Part shown: positions 1-10,451 of the stretch, piece after piece
Layout: the number at the start of each line of letters is the position of its first letter
Position numbering within the stretch: the stretch's first letter is position 1
NCBI GenBank assembly: GCA_033439265.1
Contig: JAVTVX010000016.1
Span: 3,294,501 to 3,358,500 of the forward strand
Source of the DNA: Dillenia suffruticosa
Lineage: Eukaryota > Streptophyta > Magnoliopsida > Dilleniales > Dilleniaceae
Direction of reading: 5' to 3'
Length of the DNA: 64,000 nucleotides
Translations under genes and position numbers: made by a program
The notes under the pieces: generated by a model
What the model was told of the DNA's origin: nothing
Seen by the model: the letters and a program-made list of their open reading frames with translations, nothing else
Database searches by the model: none

Positions 1-714
1 ACGAATGATTTGATCAGATCCTATTTTTCACAAGTAATGTTCATCCCAAATATAGTACTTCGAGTTATTCCTAAGCTTGTTCTTCTATGCAATACTTAGG
101 TAATGAGGAAGAATCCCAGTCACAAGAAAATTTACAATGTCTGCAAACCAAGGTTCCTTACCTATCTTACCTTATAGGGTAAACAATTGCTCATCCAGAA
201 AAATCTGGAATATTGGGAAGGGATCTTCGTCACGCACCAATCGACTCAAGTGATCAGCCACAAAATTTTCGATTCCTTTCCGATCTTTAATCTCCTAATC
301 GAACTCTCGCAAAAGTAAAACCCATCGAATGAGTCGTGGTTTCGATTCCTTCTTTGCCAAGAGGTATTTCAGAGTTGCATGATCAGAGTACACAATGACT
401 TTAGATCCTAATAAATAAGACCTAAATTTTTCAAAAGCAAACACAATAGCTAAAAGCTCATTCTCTGTCGTGGTATAGTTGCGTTGAGCTGAATTGAGTG
501 TCTTAAAAGCATAATAAATTGCGTGAGACTGTTTTCCCTCCTTTTGTCTAAAAACAGCTCCCACAGCATAGTGACTAGCATCCCACATCAACTCAAACGT
601 TAGATCCCAATTGGGTGCCTGCAAAATCAGAGCTGAAGTTAACAAAGTTCTCAATTTATCAAAAGCTTCCTTACACTCATTTCCAAAATCGAATGTAATG
701 TTATTTTGCAACAA
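1..714 (-). pseudogene. Athila-like RNase H and start of the integrase region
   Basis: The frame 714-295 contains RNase H motifs: [18 protein letters not shown], a [19 protein letters not shown] helix, and [15 protein letters not shown]. After one stop it continues through the tether FVADHLSRLVRDEDPFPI to the beginning of the integrase zinc-binding region at the left edge (a WDEHYL-like segment). The element then leaves the window. Confidence 0.88.
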
Positions 715-731
715 TCTCGAGAGTGGTTGAG

Positions 732-1505
732 CTAATTTTGAGAAATCCTTGATGAATCACCGATAGAATCCTGCATGACCAAGAAAACTATGAATTTCTC
801 GCACGTTAGTAGATATGACAAGTTAACAATTAAATCCATCTTAGCTTTGTCAACTTCAATGCCTCTTGAAGTAATTACATGACCTAACACTATTCCCTCC
901 TTCACCATGAAATGATATTTCTCATAGTTAAGGACTAGATTAGTATCAATGCATCTCTTAAGAACCTTACACAAATTATCTAACTATTGATTGAATGAAT
1001 CACTATACACCATAAAATCATCCATGAAGATCTTGATACAATTTTTAATTAAATTAGAAAATATACTCATCATGCATCTTTGAAAAGTTCCCGATGCATT
1101 ACAAAGTCCTAAGGACATCCAACGATATGCAAAAGTTCCAAATGGGCAAGTAAAAGTAGTCTTTTCTTGATCTTCTTGAGCTACGACTATTTGGTAATAG
1201 CCCGAATACCCATCCAAGAAACAGAAAAACAATTTACCCGCCAATCTTTCGAGCATTTGGTCAATGAAGGGTAAAGGAAAATGATCTTTCTGGGTGGCGG
1301 TAGTTAATATTCTAAAGTCAATGCACATTTGCCAGCCAGTTTGAAGTCTCATTGGCAGTAACTCATTATTATCATTTTTTACCAATTGAAATCCACTCTT
1401 TTTGGGAACAACATGAACCGGACTCACCCATCGACTATCAGAAATAGGATATATAATTCCTAACTCTAACAGTTTCAAAATTTCCTTCAAAACAATTTCT
1501 TTCAT
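732..1505 (-). pseudogene. Athila-like reverse transcriptase
   Basis: The frame starting near 1505 shows RT blocks in order: WVSPVHVVPKKSG, CIDFRILTTATQKDHFPLPF, FFCFLDGYSGYYQI, FGTFAYRWMSLGLCNASGTF and the catalytic FMDDFMVY (the YxDD box as FMDD). A stop after DSFNQ interrupts it, and the thumb region continues in the frame ending near 732. It would copy element RNA into DNA. Two or more stops make it inactive. Confidence 0.9.
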
Positions 1506-1613
1506 GGTAGGATTGAGTTTTCGTTGAAGTTCTCTTACAGGTTTGGAATCAGGTTCGAGTAGAATTCAATGCATACACACAGAATGGCTAATACCTTTAA
1601 TGTCTGCCAAGGT

Positions 1614-2386
1614 TCATCCAATGGCCGTTTTGTACTCTCTTAATACCCGCATCAAGCTCTCTTCTTGATTTTCGATCAAGTCCTTGATTATGATCACCTG
1701 TAGGGTTTGGTTGTCACCCAAGTATGCATACTTGAGATGTTCAGGTAAGGGCTTCAACTCAAGCTTTGGGACTTGCATTGTAGAAGGAAGAATTCTCTCA
1801 TTAGAAAGAGGTAATGACAAAAAATTACTTACACGCCTGAGGGGTAACTTCGGTATGGACTGCAAAGCCATGATAGCTTTCTCTGTTTCTTCATCTTGAG
1901 TTACCTCGATTTGTTTATCTGTCCATCCCTTTTTCAGCACAAGATCAAGCTTATCAAGTACCAAATGTTGTTCAACATTCTCATGCACAATAGAATCAAT
2001 AATGCTAACATGAAAAATGGATTCCGAGTCATTCGAATGTTGCATGGCATAAAAATATTAAATGTGACAATCTCGCCATCAAATTCAAATGATAAGGTTC
2101 TTTTATCAACATCAATCTTAGTTTTTGCTGTTTTCATAAAAGGCCTTCCAAGCAATATGAGAGCAGGGTTTGATGAATAAGTATCATCCATGTCAATGAT
2201 ATAAAAATCAACCAAAAAAATAAATTCATTGACCTTGACTAAGACATCCTCAACAATTCCCTCGGGATATAATGTTGATCTATCAGCTATTTGTATGATC
2301 ACATTAGTCTTCTTCAAAGGTCCTAAATTCAAGTATCTAAAAACAGTTGAGGGCATAACATTAATTGATGCACCTAGGTCAAGCAT
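1614..2386 (-). pseudogene. Athila-like aspartic protease and linker to RT
   Basis: Two overlapping minus-strand frames. The upper one (2386-1934) holds the retroviral-type aspartic protease, with active-site motif DLGASINVMP and the downstream LLGRPFMKTAKTKIDV flap and C-terminal segment. The lower one (2045-1614) is the spacer that leads into RT in Athila elements. The protease would cleave the Gag-Pol polyprotein in the virus-like particle. The two frames are offset, so a frameshift separates protease from RT. Confidence 0.85.
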
Positions 2387-3842
2387 TGCTTTCTGTATAC
2401 TTTTGACCCTATGATAATTGGTATGATGAACATACTTGGATCCTTACACTTATGAGGCAATTTTCTTTTGATGATGGCTGAAATATTCTCATTAACACAA
2501 ATCTTATCGCTGCCCCCTGGCTTTGTCTTCCTAGTACATAGTTCTTTGAGAAATTTTGCATACCTTGGCACTTGTTGGATCGCATCCAAGAGTGGGATGT
2601 TGATTTGCACCTTTCGAAAAGTCTCTAAGATTTCCTTCTCCTCATTCTCTTTCTTCGATCTTGCTAGCCTGCCAGGAAAAGGAGGTGGGATTACAATTTT
2701 AGTCTTAAAAGTATCAGTTTCTTTACTTATCTTCATGGCCGATTCATTCAATATTGAAGCTTTGTTTTGTTCGGCCTCCTTTTCTTTTTCAGTTATCGAT
2801 GAGTTGTCTTGCACTTTCCTTTCATTCTTGACCACCATAAGGCTCACGTTTTGACTCGAGTTGATCTTTACTTGAGAGGATAGCTTCCCATTATTTTTCT
2901 CCATTCGACTCATGGTTGTTGCCAATTGCAACACCTGATTTTCTAAATTTTGGATGCTGGCTCTTGTCTCTAGCTGAAATTGTTGAGTGTTGTTAGCTAA
3001 ACTTTTAACAATCTCTTCTAGAGACATACGTTGATTTGAAGAGGGTTGAAGTGGCTGAAATTGTGGTCGAGGTTGTGGTTGAAACCCTTGTTGTCGATTC
3101 CCATAACTACAGTTTGGGTGATCCCTCCATCCTGGGTTGTAGGTGTTTGAATAGGAATCATACTTCCGTTGTGGTTGTCCCGGAAATCCCCCTACTGCAT
3201 TGATTTGTTCATTTGAATCTTCTCGAAGGGTAGGGCACAAATCCGTGGGATGACTAAAATCAGAACAAACTTCGCACGTCTTGACCTGTTGTGTTTGTCC
3301 TACAATAAAATTACACATAAAAGAAGTTAGTTCTTGCAATTCTTAACCAAGAGAAGAATCACTTACCTCGTTGACCCTCTTTGGAATTTCTTGCCTTATT
3401 CCAAATTGTTGGGTATTGGCTGCGATGTTTGAGATCAAATTTCTCACGTCATCAGGTGTCTTTTTCACCAATACTCCTCCACTCGTAGTATCGATCATGT
3501 TCTATTCCATTGGGGATAGATTTTCATAGAAATATTTGATCAACAACTATTCTGGAATCTGATGTTGAGGACAGCTAGCATATAGTTGTTTAAATCTTTC
3601 TCAATATTCGTCTAGGGTTTCCCCGTTATATTGCCTTATTCCACAAATTTCCTTATAATAGTAGCTGCACGGGAATCTGGAAAAAATTTTTCTAAAAACA
3701 TCCTCTCCAAGTTAGGCCAAGTAGTAATAGAACTAAAAGGCAAATAAAAGATCCAATTCTTGGCCTTATCTACCAAAGAAAAAGAAAAAACAACAAGTTT
3801 AAGTTGTTCTTCGGTTACCCCCTATGGTCTCATGGTGGAACA
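2374..3842 (-). pseudogene. Athila-like gag, remainder, with CCHC zinc knuckle
   Basis: This continues the interrupted gag. The first part (3842 to about 3340) has in-frame stops but still reads as gag, with the words KLVVFSFSLVDKAKNWIFYL and WPNLERMFLEKFFP. The open segment 3339-2374 carries the zinc knuckle CEVCSDFSHPTDLC (C-x2-C-x4-H-x4-C), a Gln/Pro-rich linker and the segment DAIQQVPRYAKFLKELC that precedes the protease in Athila polyproteins. The nonsense and frameshift changes show decay after insertion. Confidence 0.85.
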
Positions 3843-4013
3843 TGTCACGCCCCGAACCAGGATCGTGAACAGTCGCCCGTTGTTCCTGGATGCCGACTGT
3901 ATTTTTACAGAAAGTCGGGCAGAACCTCCCCATAAATCGAAGGTTTCCCATGTACAATTTCACCTGTATATGACATTCATCCTGTAAAAATAAACAATTG
4001 GCCATCCTGACCT
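3843..4013 (-). repeat. 3' LTR remnant of the nested chromovirus
   Basis: These 171 bp align with 6857-7030 with only scattered substitutions and stop abruptly at 4013. There the sequence jumps to the end of the pol coding region (an [14 protein letters not shown] segment on the minus strand). The rest of the 3' LTR, about 2.9 kb, is deleted. Confidence 0.9.
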
Positions 4014-5078
4014 ATCAATCTAGAATAGCTACGTGCTGAGCTGAAACACTAAGATCTTCTCTGTCTGGCCGTCTCTCGTCAGACGTTGTTTGAGCTCTTG
4101 AAAGCTCGTCTCACAACGATCGTCCCAAAAGAACTTGACGCCCTTCGTATCAATCTGGTAAGTATAGCGGCGATCCGGGAAAATCCTTCTATGAATCGCC
4201 GGTAACACCCCGCAAGACCAAGGAAACTTCGTACCTCGGTCACTGTCTGTGGCTGTTGGTGTGTTGGTCAGCCCAAATGGCATGACCACAAACTCGTAAT
4301 GTCTATATTGATTACAGAATGCGGTCTTGGGCACATCCTCAGCCCTGATCCGCAACTAATGATATCCAAATCGAAGATCAATCTTTGAGAAAAACACGCG
4401 CACCCTGGAACTGCTCAAATAAATCAACAATATGCGACAAAGTGTTCCGATTCTTGATGAAAACCTTGTTTAGTTGCCTACAGTTCACACACAATCTTAG
4501 AATCCCGTCTGTCTTCTTCACGAATAATACCGGAGCACTCTAAGGCGAAATGCTCAGACGGATAAAATCTTTGTCCAGTAATTCCCGCAACTAGACCTAG
4601 AGCTCTCTAAACTCCACTGGCGCCATTCTGTATGGCAGAATAAATATATGAGTGATCCCTGGAGCTAGGTCAATCTCGAAATCACACTCCCGAGCTTGGG
4701 GTAGTCCGGGTAGCTCCTCGGGAATATATTTGGGAAAACCTGCACCACTGGGACCTTCTCAAGCCTCGGGTCCTCAACAGTGGTGTCGATAACATGAGTT
4801 AGGTATGCCGTGCAACCTTGCGACAAGGCTTACCCAACCCATGGGCAAAAAAGGCGCTTCTCACATACGAATGGTTCGACCCGGTGTCAAATAGGACACG
4901 AGTGTCGACTTCCCATATTTCCATAACTCTTAATGTGAGGAAATAAAAGATCAGTCGATAAATATGGAAGAAAATATATATAGATATATATATATATCAA
5001 AATGTATGTACAACCAACATAGTTAAGCATCTACGGCTTTAACTAGTGATGGTTCTCAAAAAAAATACATGGACATCT
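4014..5078 (-). pseudogene. Chromovirus protease/RT remnant with catalytic region deleted
   Basis: Minus-strand reading gives a protease segment near 4900 (VLFDTGSNHSYV-like), the protease-RT linker, and RT blocks around 4560-4260 ([38 protein letters not shown]). The sequence then jumps from TNTPTA directly to [19 protein letters not shown], so the YxDD-containing palm segment is missing. The piece ends with FQELKQRLT joined to a short chromodomain-proximal segment ([14 protein letters not shown]). Many stops are present. The element cannot reverse-transcribe itself. Confidence 0.85.
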
Positions 5079-6526
5079 CTAAACATGGGGATCAGTGGGA
5101 GGAACACCAAAAATCTCATCAGGACTCGCCTCAGCATCCTCCTGCGTCATCGCAAATACACGGGCCTGTGTCCTCTGCTGCTGTCGTGATGGTCCTGGCA
5201 CCGTGTTGCTCCCGGCTACCGTCCGTGGAGCAGTGTGACTCGAGTGCGCAGGTGCTCCCTGCTGTCCTCCTCGAGGAACACTCGAGTGTCCCATAGCCAT
5301 GTGACCTCCAAATCCCAACTCAAGGCAGGTGCTCCTGATGTGCCCTTGCTTCCCACACCGGAAGCATGTAATGGGCATCCTACACTCTCCAAAAGGGTGG
5401 TGTCTACGACATCGGCAACAAAAGGGGTGCATTGATCTGAAGTCTGAGTAATGGCACTAGGGGCCGGTGCTCTGTACTCCTGGGATTCTGATTCCTGTCC
5501 CGTAAGTGTCTGTCTCGATTGAGAGGAGCCTTCTTGGTACCCTGAAGTCCTACCCTTCTTCGAGCCCTGGCTCGAAAAAGCCCCTGATCTCTTCTTTTGC
5601 TCCCTGTTCTCCTGCTGTCTACCCTCAGCACGGATGATCTCCTCCGCCCTAAGTGCTGAATCCACAATCTCCGCAAAGGAGAAACTAGGGGTCACTGTCA
5701 TGTACTTCCTGATGTTCAATTTGAGGCCGTCCTCAAACTTGAACCGTAGTTGTGTCGGCGTCGCTAAGTCTGGAACAAAAGCAGCTAGTCGCCTCAACTC
5801 CATCTCATACTTTGTCACTGTCCTGGCTCCTTGCCACAAGTGCAGAAACTCTGCCCTCTTGCGGTCTTGCTGGAACTCAGAGAAGTACCTGCGATCGAAC
5901 TCCCGTAGGAAGTCCTCCCATCGCAGCGGCTCGGTAGCATCGTCACAAATCGCCTCCCACCAAGTGAGGGCGTCACCATCTAAAAGTCTCTCTGCTATCC
6001 GAAGCCGGTAGTCCTCGCTCAACCCCAAATCAGTCAAAATCCTACGGGTACGGTTGATCCAGTGTTTCACTGCTATGGGATCACCCGTCCCTGCGAACTC
6101 TGTGCAACCTAACTGCCTCGCCTCCTTCACCAGCTAGGTGAGCTCGTGAATATGCCTAAAGGTGGAGGAGGTAGTGTCGCTAGGTCCCGATACAGTAGAA
6201 GGATCAGCAACTGGTGGCTGATCTGGTACAACAGAAGGTGGTACGGCCGTAAGAGTCTGCGCGGCCATCGGTGGTGGTGGGGGTGGCATCTGAATCCCGT
6301 GGGAGGTGTACCACTCGTACGCCTGCCTAAACGCATCAAGGGACGGTGGTGGAATCTCGGCAGGAGCAGCCGGCCGAGTAGGCGCTGCAGGGGGCACCTG
6401 TGCAGAGAAAGCAGCCTCAGGCACTCCAAGGGTCTCAGGCTCCCTCGGAGGGTCAAGCACGTGAGGGGTCGCGGGTAGCGTGGGTCTAGCTCCGCGTTCT
6501 GCTCGTCTACTGCGTTTAGGCAGCAT
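5079..6526 (-). pseudogene. Chromovirus gag with CCHC zinc knuckle
   Basis: The frame from MLPKRSRRAERG at 6526 has a Pro/Ala-rich N-terminus. A single in-frame TAG follows HIHELT, and then comes the gag core (about 6127-5440) with WINRTRRILTDLGL, TWWEAICDDA and FLREFDRRYFSEFQQDRK, typical of Tekay/Del gag. After a shift near 5435 the zinc knuckle CFRCGKQGHIRSTC (C-x2-C-x4-H-x4-C) is open to 5079. Apart from one nonsense codon and one frameshift the gag is well preserved, more so than pol. Confidence 0.9.
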
Positions 6527-6835
6527 AACTCTGTAAGGAAAAATTATCATTAGATATAATGTTATAGTTTTGTCGAGATTTAAGAATCAGGGTTAGTTAC
6601 ATAGTAACTAACCTCCTAAAATAAATGAAGTCTTGGGTCTAAGAATTTAATAAAAATGATATACTAGGTTAGATACGGATCGTATCTAACCCCCTAAATG
6701 AATATCTCATATGCCGAAGACCATGTATGGGACTTTAAATGATTGTGTGAAACTCTCAAATGTATTGAGGACTTTTAAAACCAAGTTACTTGGGAATGTT
6801 TTCAAATCATTTTATAAAACATAGCTCTAAAGCAA

Positions 6836-6850
6836 GAGCTCTGATACCAA
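6836..6850 (-). other. Primer-binding site of the nested chromovirus (tRNA-iMet type)
   Basis: Minus-strand TTGGTATCAGAGCTC sits six bases downstream of the LTR end. The TGGTATCAGAGC core is the initiator-methionine tRNA primer site used by most plant chromoviruses. The 280 bases between it and the gag start are the untranslated leader, with no further feature visible. Confidence 0.88.
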
Positions 6851-8989
6851 CCGAACTGTCACGCCCCGAACCGGGATCGTGAACAGTCACCCATTGTTCC
6901 TGGATGCCGGCTGTATTTTTACAGAAAATTGGGCAGAACCTTCCCAGAAATCGGAGGTTTCTCATGTACAATTTCATCTGTATGTGACATTCATCCTATA
7001 AAAATAAACAATTGGCCATCCCGACCTCCCCAAAATCAACAAATACCACAGCCAACATCCAGAACAATGCAAGGTTATAAAGTTTCTAGCAGTCCTAGCA
7101 ACAGACCTCTACTGTCATGCCTAACTAGAGCATGAGCAGCCGCCACACCGAGCGGACTTAAATTCTACGCATATATAAAATAAATTCCCAAGTTATTTTT
7201 AAATATTTACAAATGTCTCAATGCAATGAAATAAATCAATACGAGAGTTTCAAGAATAAATGTCCATAATGTATACAGTCATCCCAAAAAAATTTATATA
7301 AATATATTGATCAAACTAAAATCTCCAATATATAATAATATCACCAATCATCGTAGCGGAAGAGATGGAAAATATCCATACTCAAACCCAGTGATATCTC
7401 CTCGGTCCAACACTAATCCTGTGGGAAAGAAAGTGAGGGGTGAGTATCTATGGGAGGATACTCAGTAAGTGAGGGGATTGACATCATACTATCAATATCT
7501 AGGGTGAACTTGGAGTGTCAAAGCATAAGAAAATATCCACAGTGTACAAACCGATCATGTTATTTCAAAATCATATATAATACGCACACATCAGAAAGCA
7601 AGATATGCATCCAATATTTACGTCAATGTCGTGAAGAGCCGGCCAATGAAATATTCCCGGCAATGGTCTACCTCGACCAAGGACGGCGCATTGGGGGTTT
7701 TTCCAAATGCAAGTATTAAATAATGGCTCTCTGCCCCAATGTTGGCCACAGACTACCCTAACTAGTCTGCAAATAATAATAATGTACATATAACTAGTCG
7801 GCCGTGTATGGTGCCCCCGCCTGGTGTTAGACGGAGCCGTACTCAACGTCCTCTCCGATGAGGGTCAACCTGGGACACCCATACACACGACGATCTGGCG
7901 GATACCTCCGACCGAAATGTATCCGGGTACAAGGGGTGCCTCTACCAGATGTCCTTCGTAACTATAGATCACAATATCATATCGGCCGGGTACGTAGCCC
8001 CATGCATCCCATCACCAAGTCGGCCGGGCATATAGCCCCATACATAATATCATAACGTCGGCAGGGCATACAGCCCAAATATTTAAGTAAATCCATTTAA
8101 AACAATGTGTCAATGCAGTGGAAGCATTAAAACATATCAATATGTCGAAAATATGGCACAATATTCAATTATCAAAACTCATGGATGCATATCAATAAAG
8201 GCAGAATTTAAGACACTCCAAAGATCACAAAACATTTCATAAAATATTTGAAAGTCATAACAATCATACATTTTACAGAAACATGTCATTTAAAAAGTAT
8301 TTTTGAAACATGGTTTTCAATCAATAGTGAATGTCAAATTCTCACTCACCGTTCTAGGGAGGGTGGTCACTCCCTATTTTCAAAACCAATCAAATTTGAT
8401 CTGTTTCCTCGAGTCTCCAAAAAGATCAACCTAATCAGATCATCAAAATTGAATATCATTTTCTCAAGCATCTTTAGGGTTTATCCGAAAGACATAAAAT
8501 GTATAATATCCTCCACTTTACGGCTCATTTCAATCCAACCCTACAACCCAGATACTTTCATGCATATTCCAAAGTTTAACTCTAAAGAAACTATTCGAAT
8601 TCACTCGTCATGATTTTGTGATTCTATAATACGTTTCTTTCGTATCAAATCATTTAATTTCTGTAACATTCTATACTTAACTTTCAAAGTCACATATAAT
8701 CATTTCAAAAATTGTATTCTATTCGCATTCCACTTACACTCTAAACATATACAAAACCTTTTATCTTAGATTTAATCCTAGATTTATCCAATTTATCAAT
8801 TAGAGCCGAAATCTTCTCACCTAGGGTTTTCTCGAAATGCCGAGTCTTGTCCGAATGTCACTTCGGTCACTCCAAAGTCTGTAGGATTTCCTATCAAAAC
8901 AAAATTTATCTGTTAGATCTAAACACTTAGATCAGAAGCAAAACCCTAAGTCATTTACCTGCGTGGAGGTTTGTGAGTTGTCACGGGCT

Positions 8990-9560
8990 CACGGGCCGTC
9001 ACGGGCCATCGCGGGCTCGTGGGCTACAGCTAGCGGGCTCGCTGGTCAGCGGGCCAGTGGGCTGAAGGGCTAGCGGGCTGATGGCCTGCGGCTGGTGGGC
9101 CTGCAGGCTGGCAGGCCTGCGGGCTGGTGGGCCTCTGGCTAATGGGCCTGCGGGATAGCGGGCCTGCAGGTGATGGGTCTGCGGCTGACGGGCCGATGGG
9201 CCTGGTGGGCCTGTGGGCTTGCTGCTGATGGGCCTGCGGGCTGGTGCTCGCCCGTGCACTGGTGCGCGCTCGTGCGCCGGCTCGCACGTGCTCATGCGCC
9301 GGCTTGCATGCGCTCGTGCGCTGCCGCGTGCCAGTGAGCTGGGCCACACTCCCGTGCACGCTCGTGCGCTGGGCCGCGCGCCCGTACACGCTGGGCCGCG
9401 CGCTCGTGCGCTGGCTCGCTCTCTCGCGGCCTCGCTCGGGCTCGCGGCCTGGGTCCTTCTCGTGGCCTGGGCTCGCGCTGCGGGCTGGGTCCTGCTCGTG
9501 GCCTGGGCTCCCGCTGCAGGCTGGGTCCTACTCGGGGCCTGGCTCGCGCTGCGGGCTCGA
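8990..9560. repeat. GC-rich degenerate short repeats inside the chromovirus LTR
   Basis: Variants of GGGCCTGCGGGCTGGT and CTCGTGCGCTGGGC recur at irregular 12-25 base spacing for more than 550 bases. A shorter counterpart (GGGCTCGCGGGCTGG) occurs at 60790-60900 in the second copy. The strong GC bias produces long overlapping open frames on both strands that I do not regard as genes. Confidence 0.8.
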
Positions 9561-9922
9561 GCTGGGGGATCGCGCTGCGGGCTCGAACTGTGGCGGAAGG
9601 CGATGCTCGCGGAGGCTCGCAGCGTGCGGTGGTGCTCGATCGTGGCTCGCGGCGGTGTGCGGCGAGGCGGAGAGAAGGCGATCATGGATGATCGCGAGAG
9701 AAGGAAGCAGTGAGATAGAGAGAGAATCCGAGAGGAAAAAGAAGAAGACGAAGAAGAAGAAGAAGAAGAAGGTGGCGATGGCGGTGACGGTGGCGGTGGC
9801 GGAGGAAGGCGAACGGTCGCGGAGGAAGACGAACCGCCGCGGAAGATGAAAGATCAAGAGAGAGAGAGGGAGAGAGAGAGAGAGAGAAAGGGGGTTAGGG
9901 TTTTAACCCTAATCCCCAAATT

Positions 9923-9959
9923 GGGGACGCAGCATTTTGTCCCAAAACGCTGCGTCTCC
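9923..9959 (-). other. Conserved inverted repeat (hairpin) near the chromovirus LTR start
   Basis: Arm GACGCAGCATTTTG (9926-9939) pairs with CAAAACGCTGCGTC (9943-9956) across a three-base loop, with one A-C mismatch and an outward extension of G-rich against C-rich bases. An equivalent hairpin lies at 61401-61434 in the other copy, with three stem positions changed on both arms. It lies about 30-65 bases from the 5' boundary of the LTR in element orientation. Confidence 0.7.
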
Positions 9960-9987
9960 AAATCATTTTTTTTCTCTTGGTGTTACA

Positions 9988-10364
9988 GAACAGACAATGT
10001 GGAACTCTTTAAGGTGTTTGTGAGGATCCTTCCCTGCAAGACCATGAAATTTAGGCAATAAATGAATCAGTCCAGATTTTAATTCGAATGGAATTGTAAT
10101 ATTGGAAAAATTAATGCACAAAGGTTGTTGATTAAATTCAGGGGTTGCCAACTCCCTTAAAGTCCGTTGGGTTGCCATGTTTATTTCTTTGACTTCCTTT
10201 TCTTCAACGTCAACGTCTGAGTCTGAGAGCTGGTCAACTAGGTTGTTTCCAGGTGATGAACTTGCTGTCTTCTTTGCTTCCTGAGTCTCCTTTTTAAGTT
10301 TTCGGGTGGTTTTCTTGATCTTTGGGTCAAAAACTAGTTCACAAGTATAAGTAGAACGAGGCAT
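9988..10364 (-). pseudogene. Athila-like gag, N-terminal fragment
   Basis: The open frame begins with MPRSTYTCEL at 10364 and contains the gag-typical segment around LPKFHGLAGKDPHKHLKEFH. Gag forms the particle that packages the element RNA. The frame is cut at 9988, where the nested chromovirus begins, directly after the residues HIVC. The rest of the protein resumes at 3842 on the same strand, and the five bases GAACA are duplicated at both junctions. The upstream leader to the primer site holds a purine-rich stretch and nothing else. Confidence 0.85.
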
Positions 10365-10429
10365 AAACCAGAAATAGAGAGAAAAGAAAAAAAATTAAAA
10401 GAAATAAATCTTTTGACACCTTCCTCCCT

Positions 10430-10442
10430 GGCAACGGCGCCA
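10430..10442 (-). other. Primer-binding site of the Athila-like element (tRNA-Asp type)
   Basis: Minus-strand TGGCGCCGTTGCC lies just downstream of the LTR end. This matches the primer site, complementary to the 3' end of tRNA-Asp, that is characteristic of Athila elements. Confidence 0.85.
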
Positions 10443-10451
10443 AATTTGATA

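Larger units (their letters stand above)
3843..9987 (-). mobile_element. Tekay/Del-like chromovirus (Ty3/gypsy), nested in Athila gag, internally deleted
   Basis: The insertion is bounded by GAACA at 3838-3842 and 9988-9992, and the element starts and ends TG...CA. On the minus strand the order is 5' LTR (6857-9987, 3.13 kb), tRNA-Met primer site, gag, protease/RT remnants, a scrap of the chromodomain-side pol end, and only the last 171 bp of the 3' LTR. RNase H, integrase and most of the 3' LTR are missing, which points to two or more internal deletions after insertion. The second copy at 58915-64000 has the missing parts. Confidence 0.92.
6857..9987 (-). repeat. 5' LTR of the nested chromovirus
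   Basis: A 3.13-kb LTR. Its plus-strand left end begins TGTCACGCCCCG and its right end stops at TTACA. Its first 170 bp match the remnant at 3843-4013 almost exactly, and the whole is similar to the LTR at 58915. It contains several short imperfect repeats with GTCGGCCGGGCATA-like words (7790-8060), a GC-rich repetitive stretch (about 8990-9560), a GA-rich tract (9700-9895) and a conserved hairpin (9923-9959). Long frames in it are by-products of the GC-rich repeats. Confidence 0.9.

Noticed and set aside
1684-2854. Plus-strand frames opposite the Athila-like gag and protease
   Set aside because: They are antisense shadows of a clearly recognised minus-strand polyprotein.
8999-9849. Long overlapping open frames on both strands (up to 228 codons) rich in Ala, Pro and Arg
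   Set aside because: They coincide with GC-rich short repeats within an LTR, all frames look equally open, and no domain is visible.
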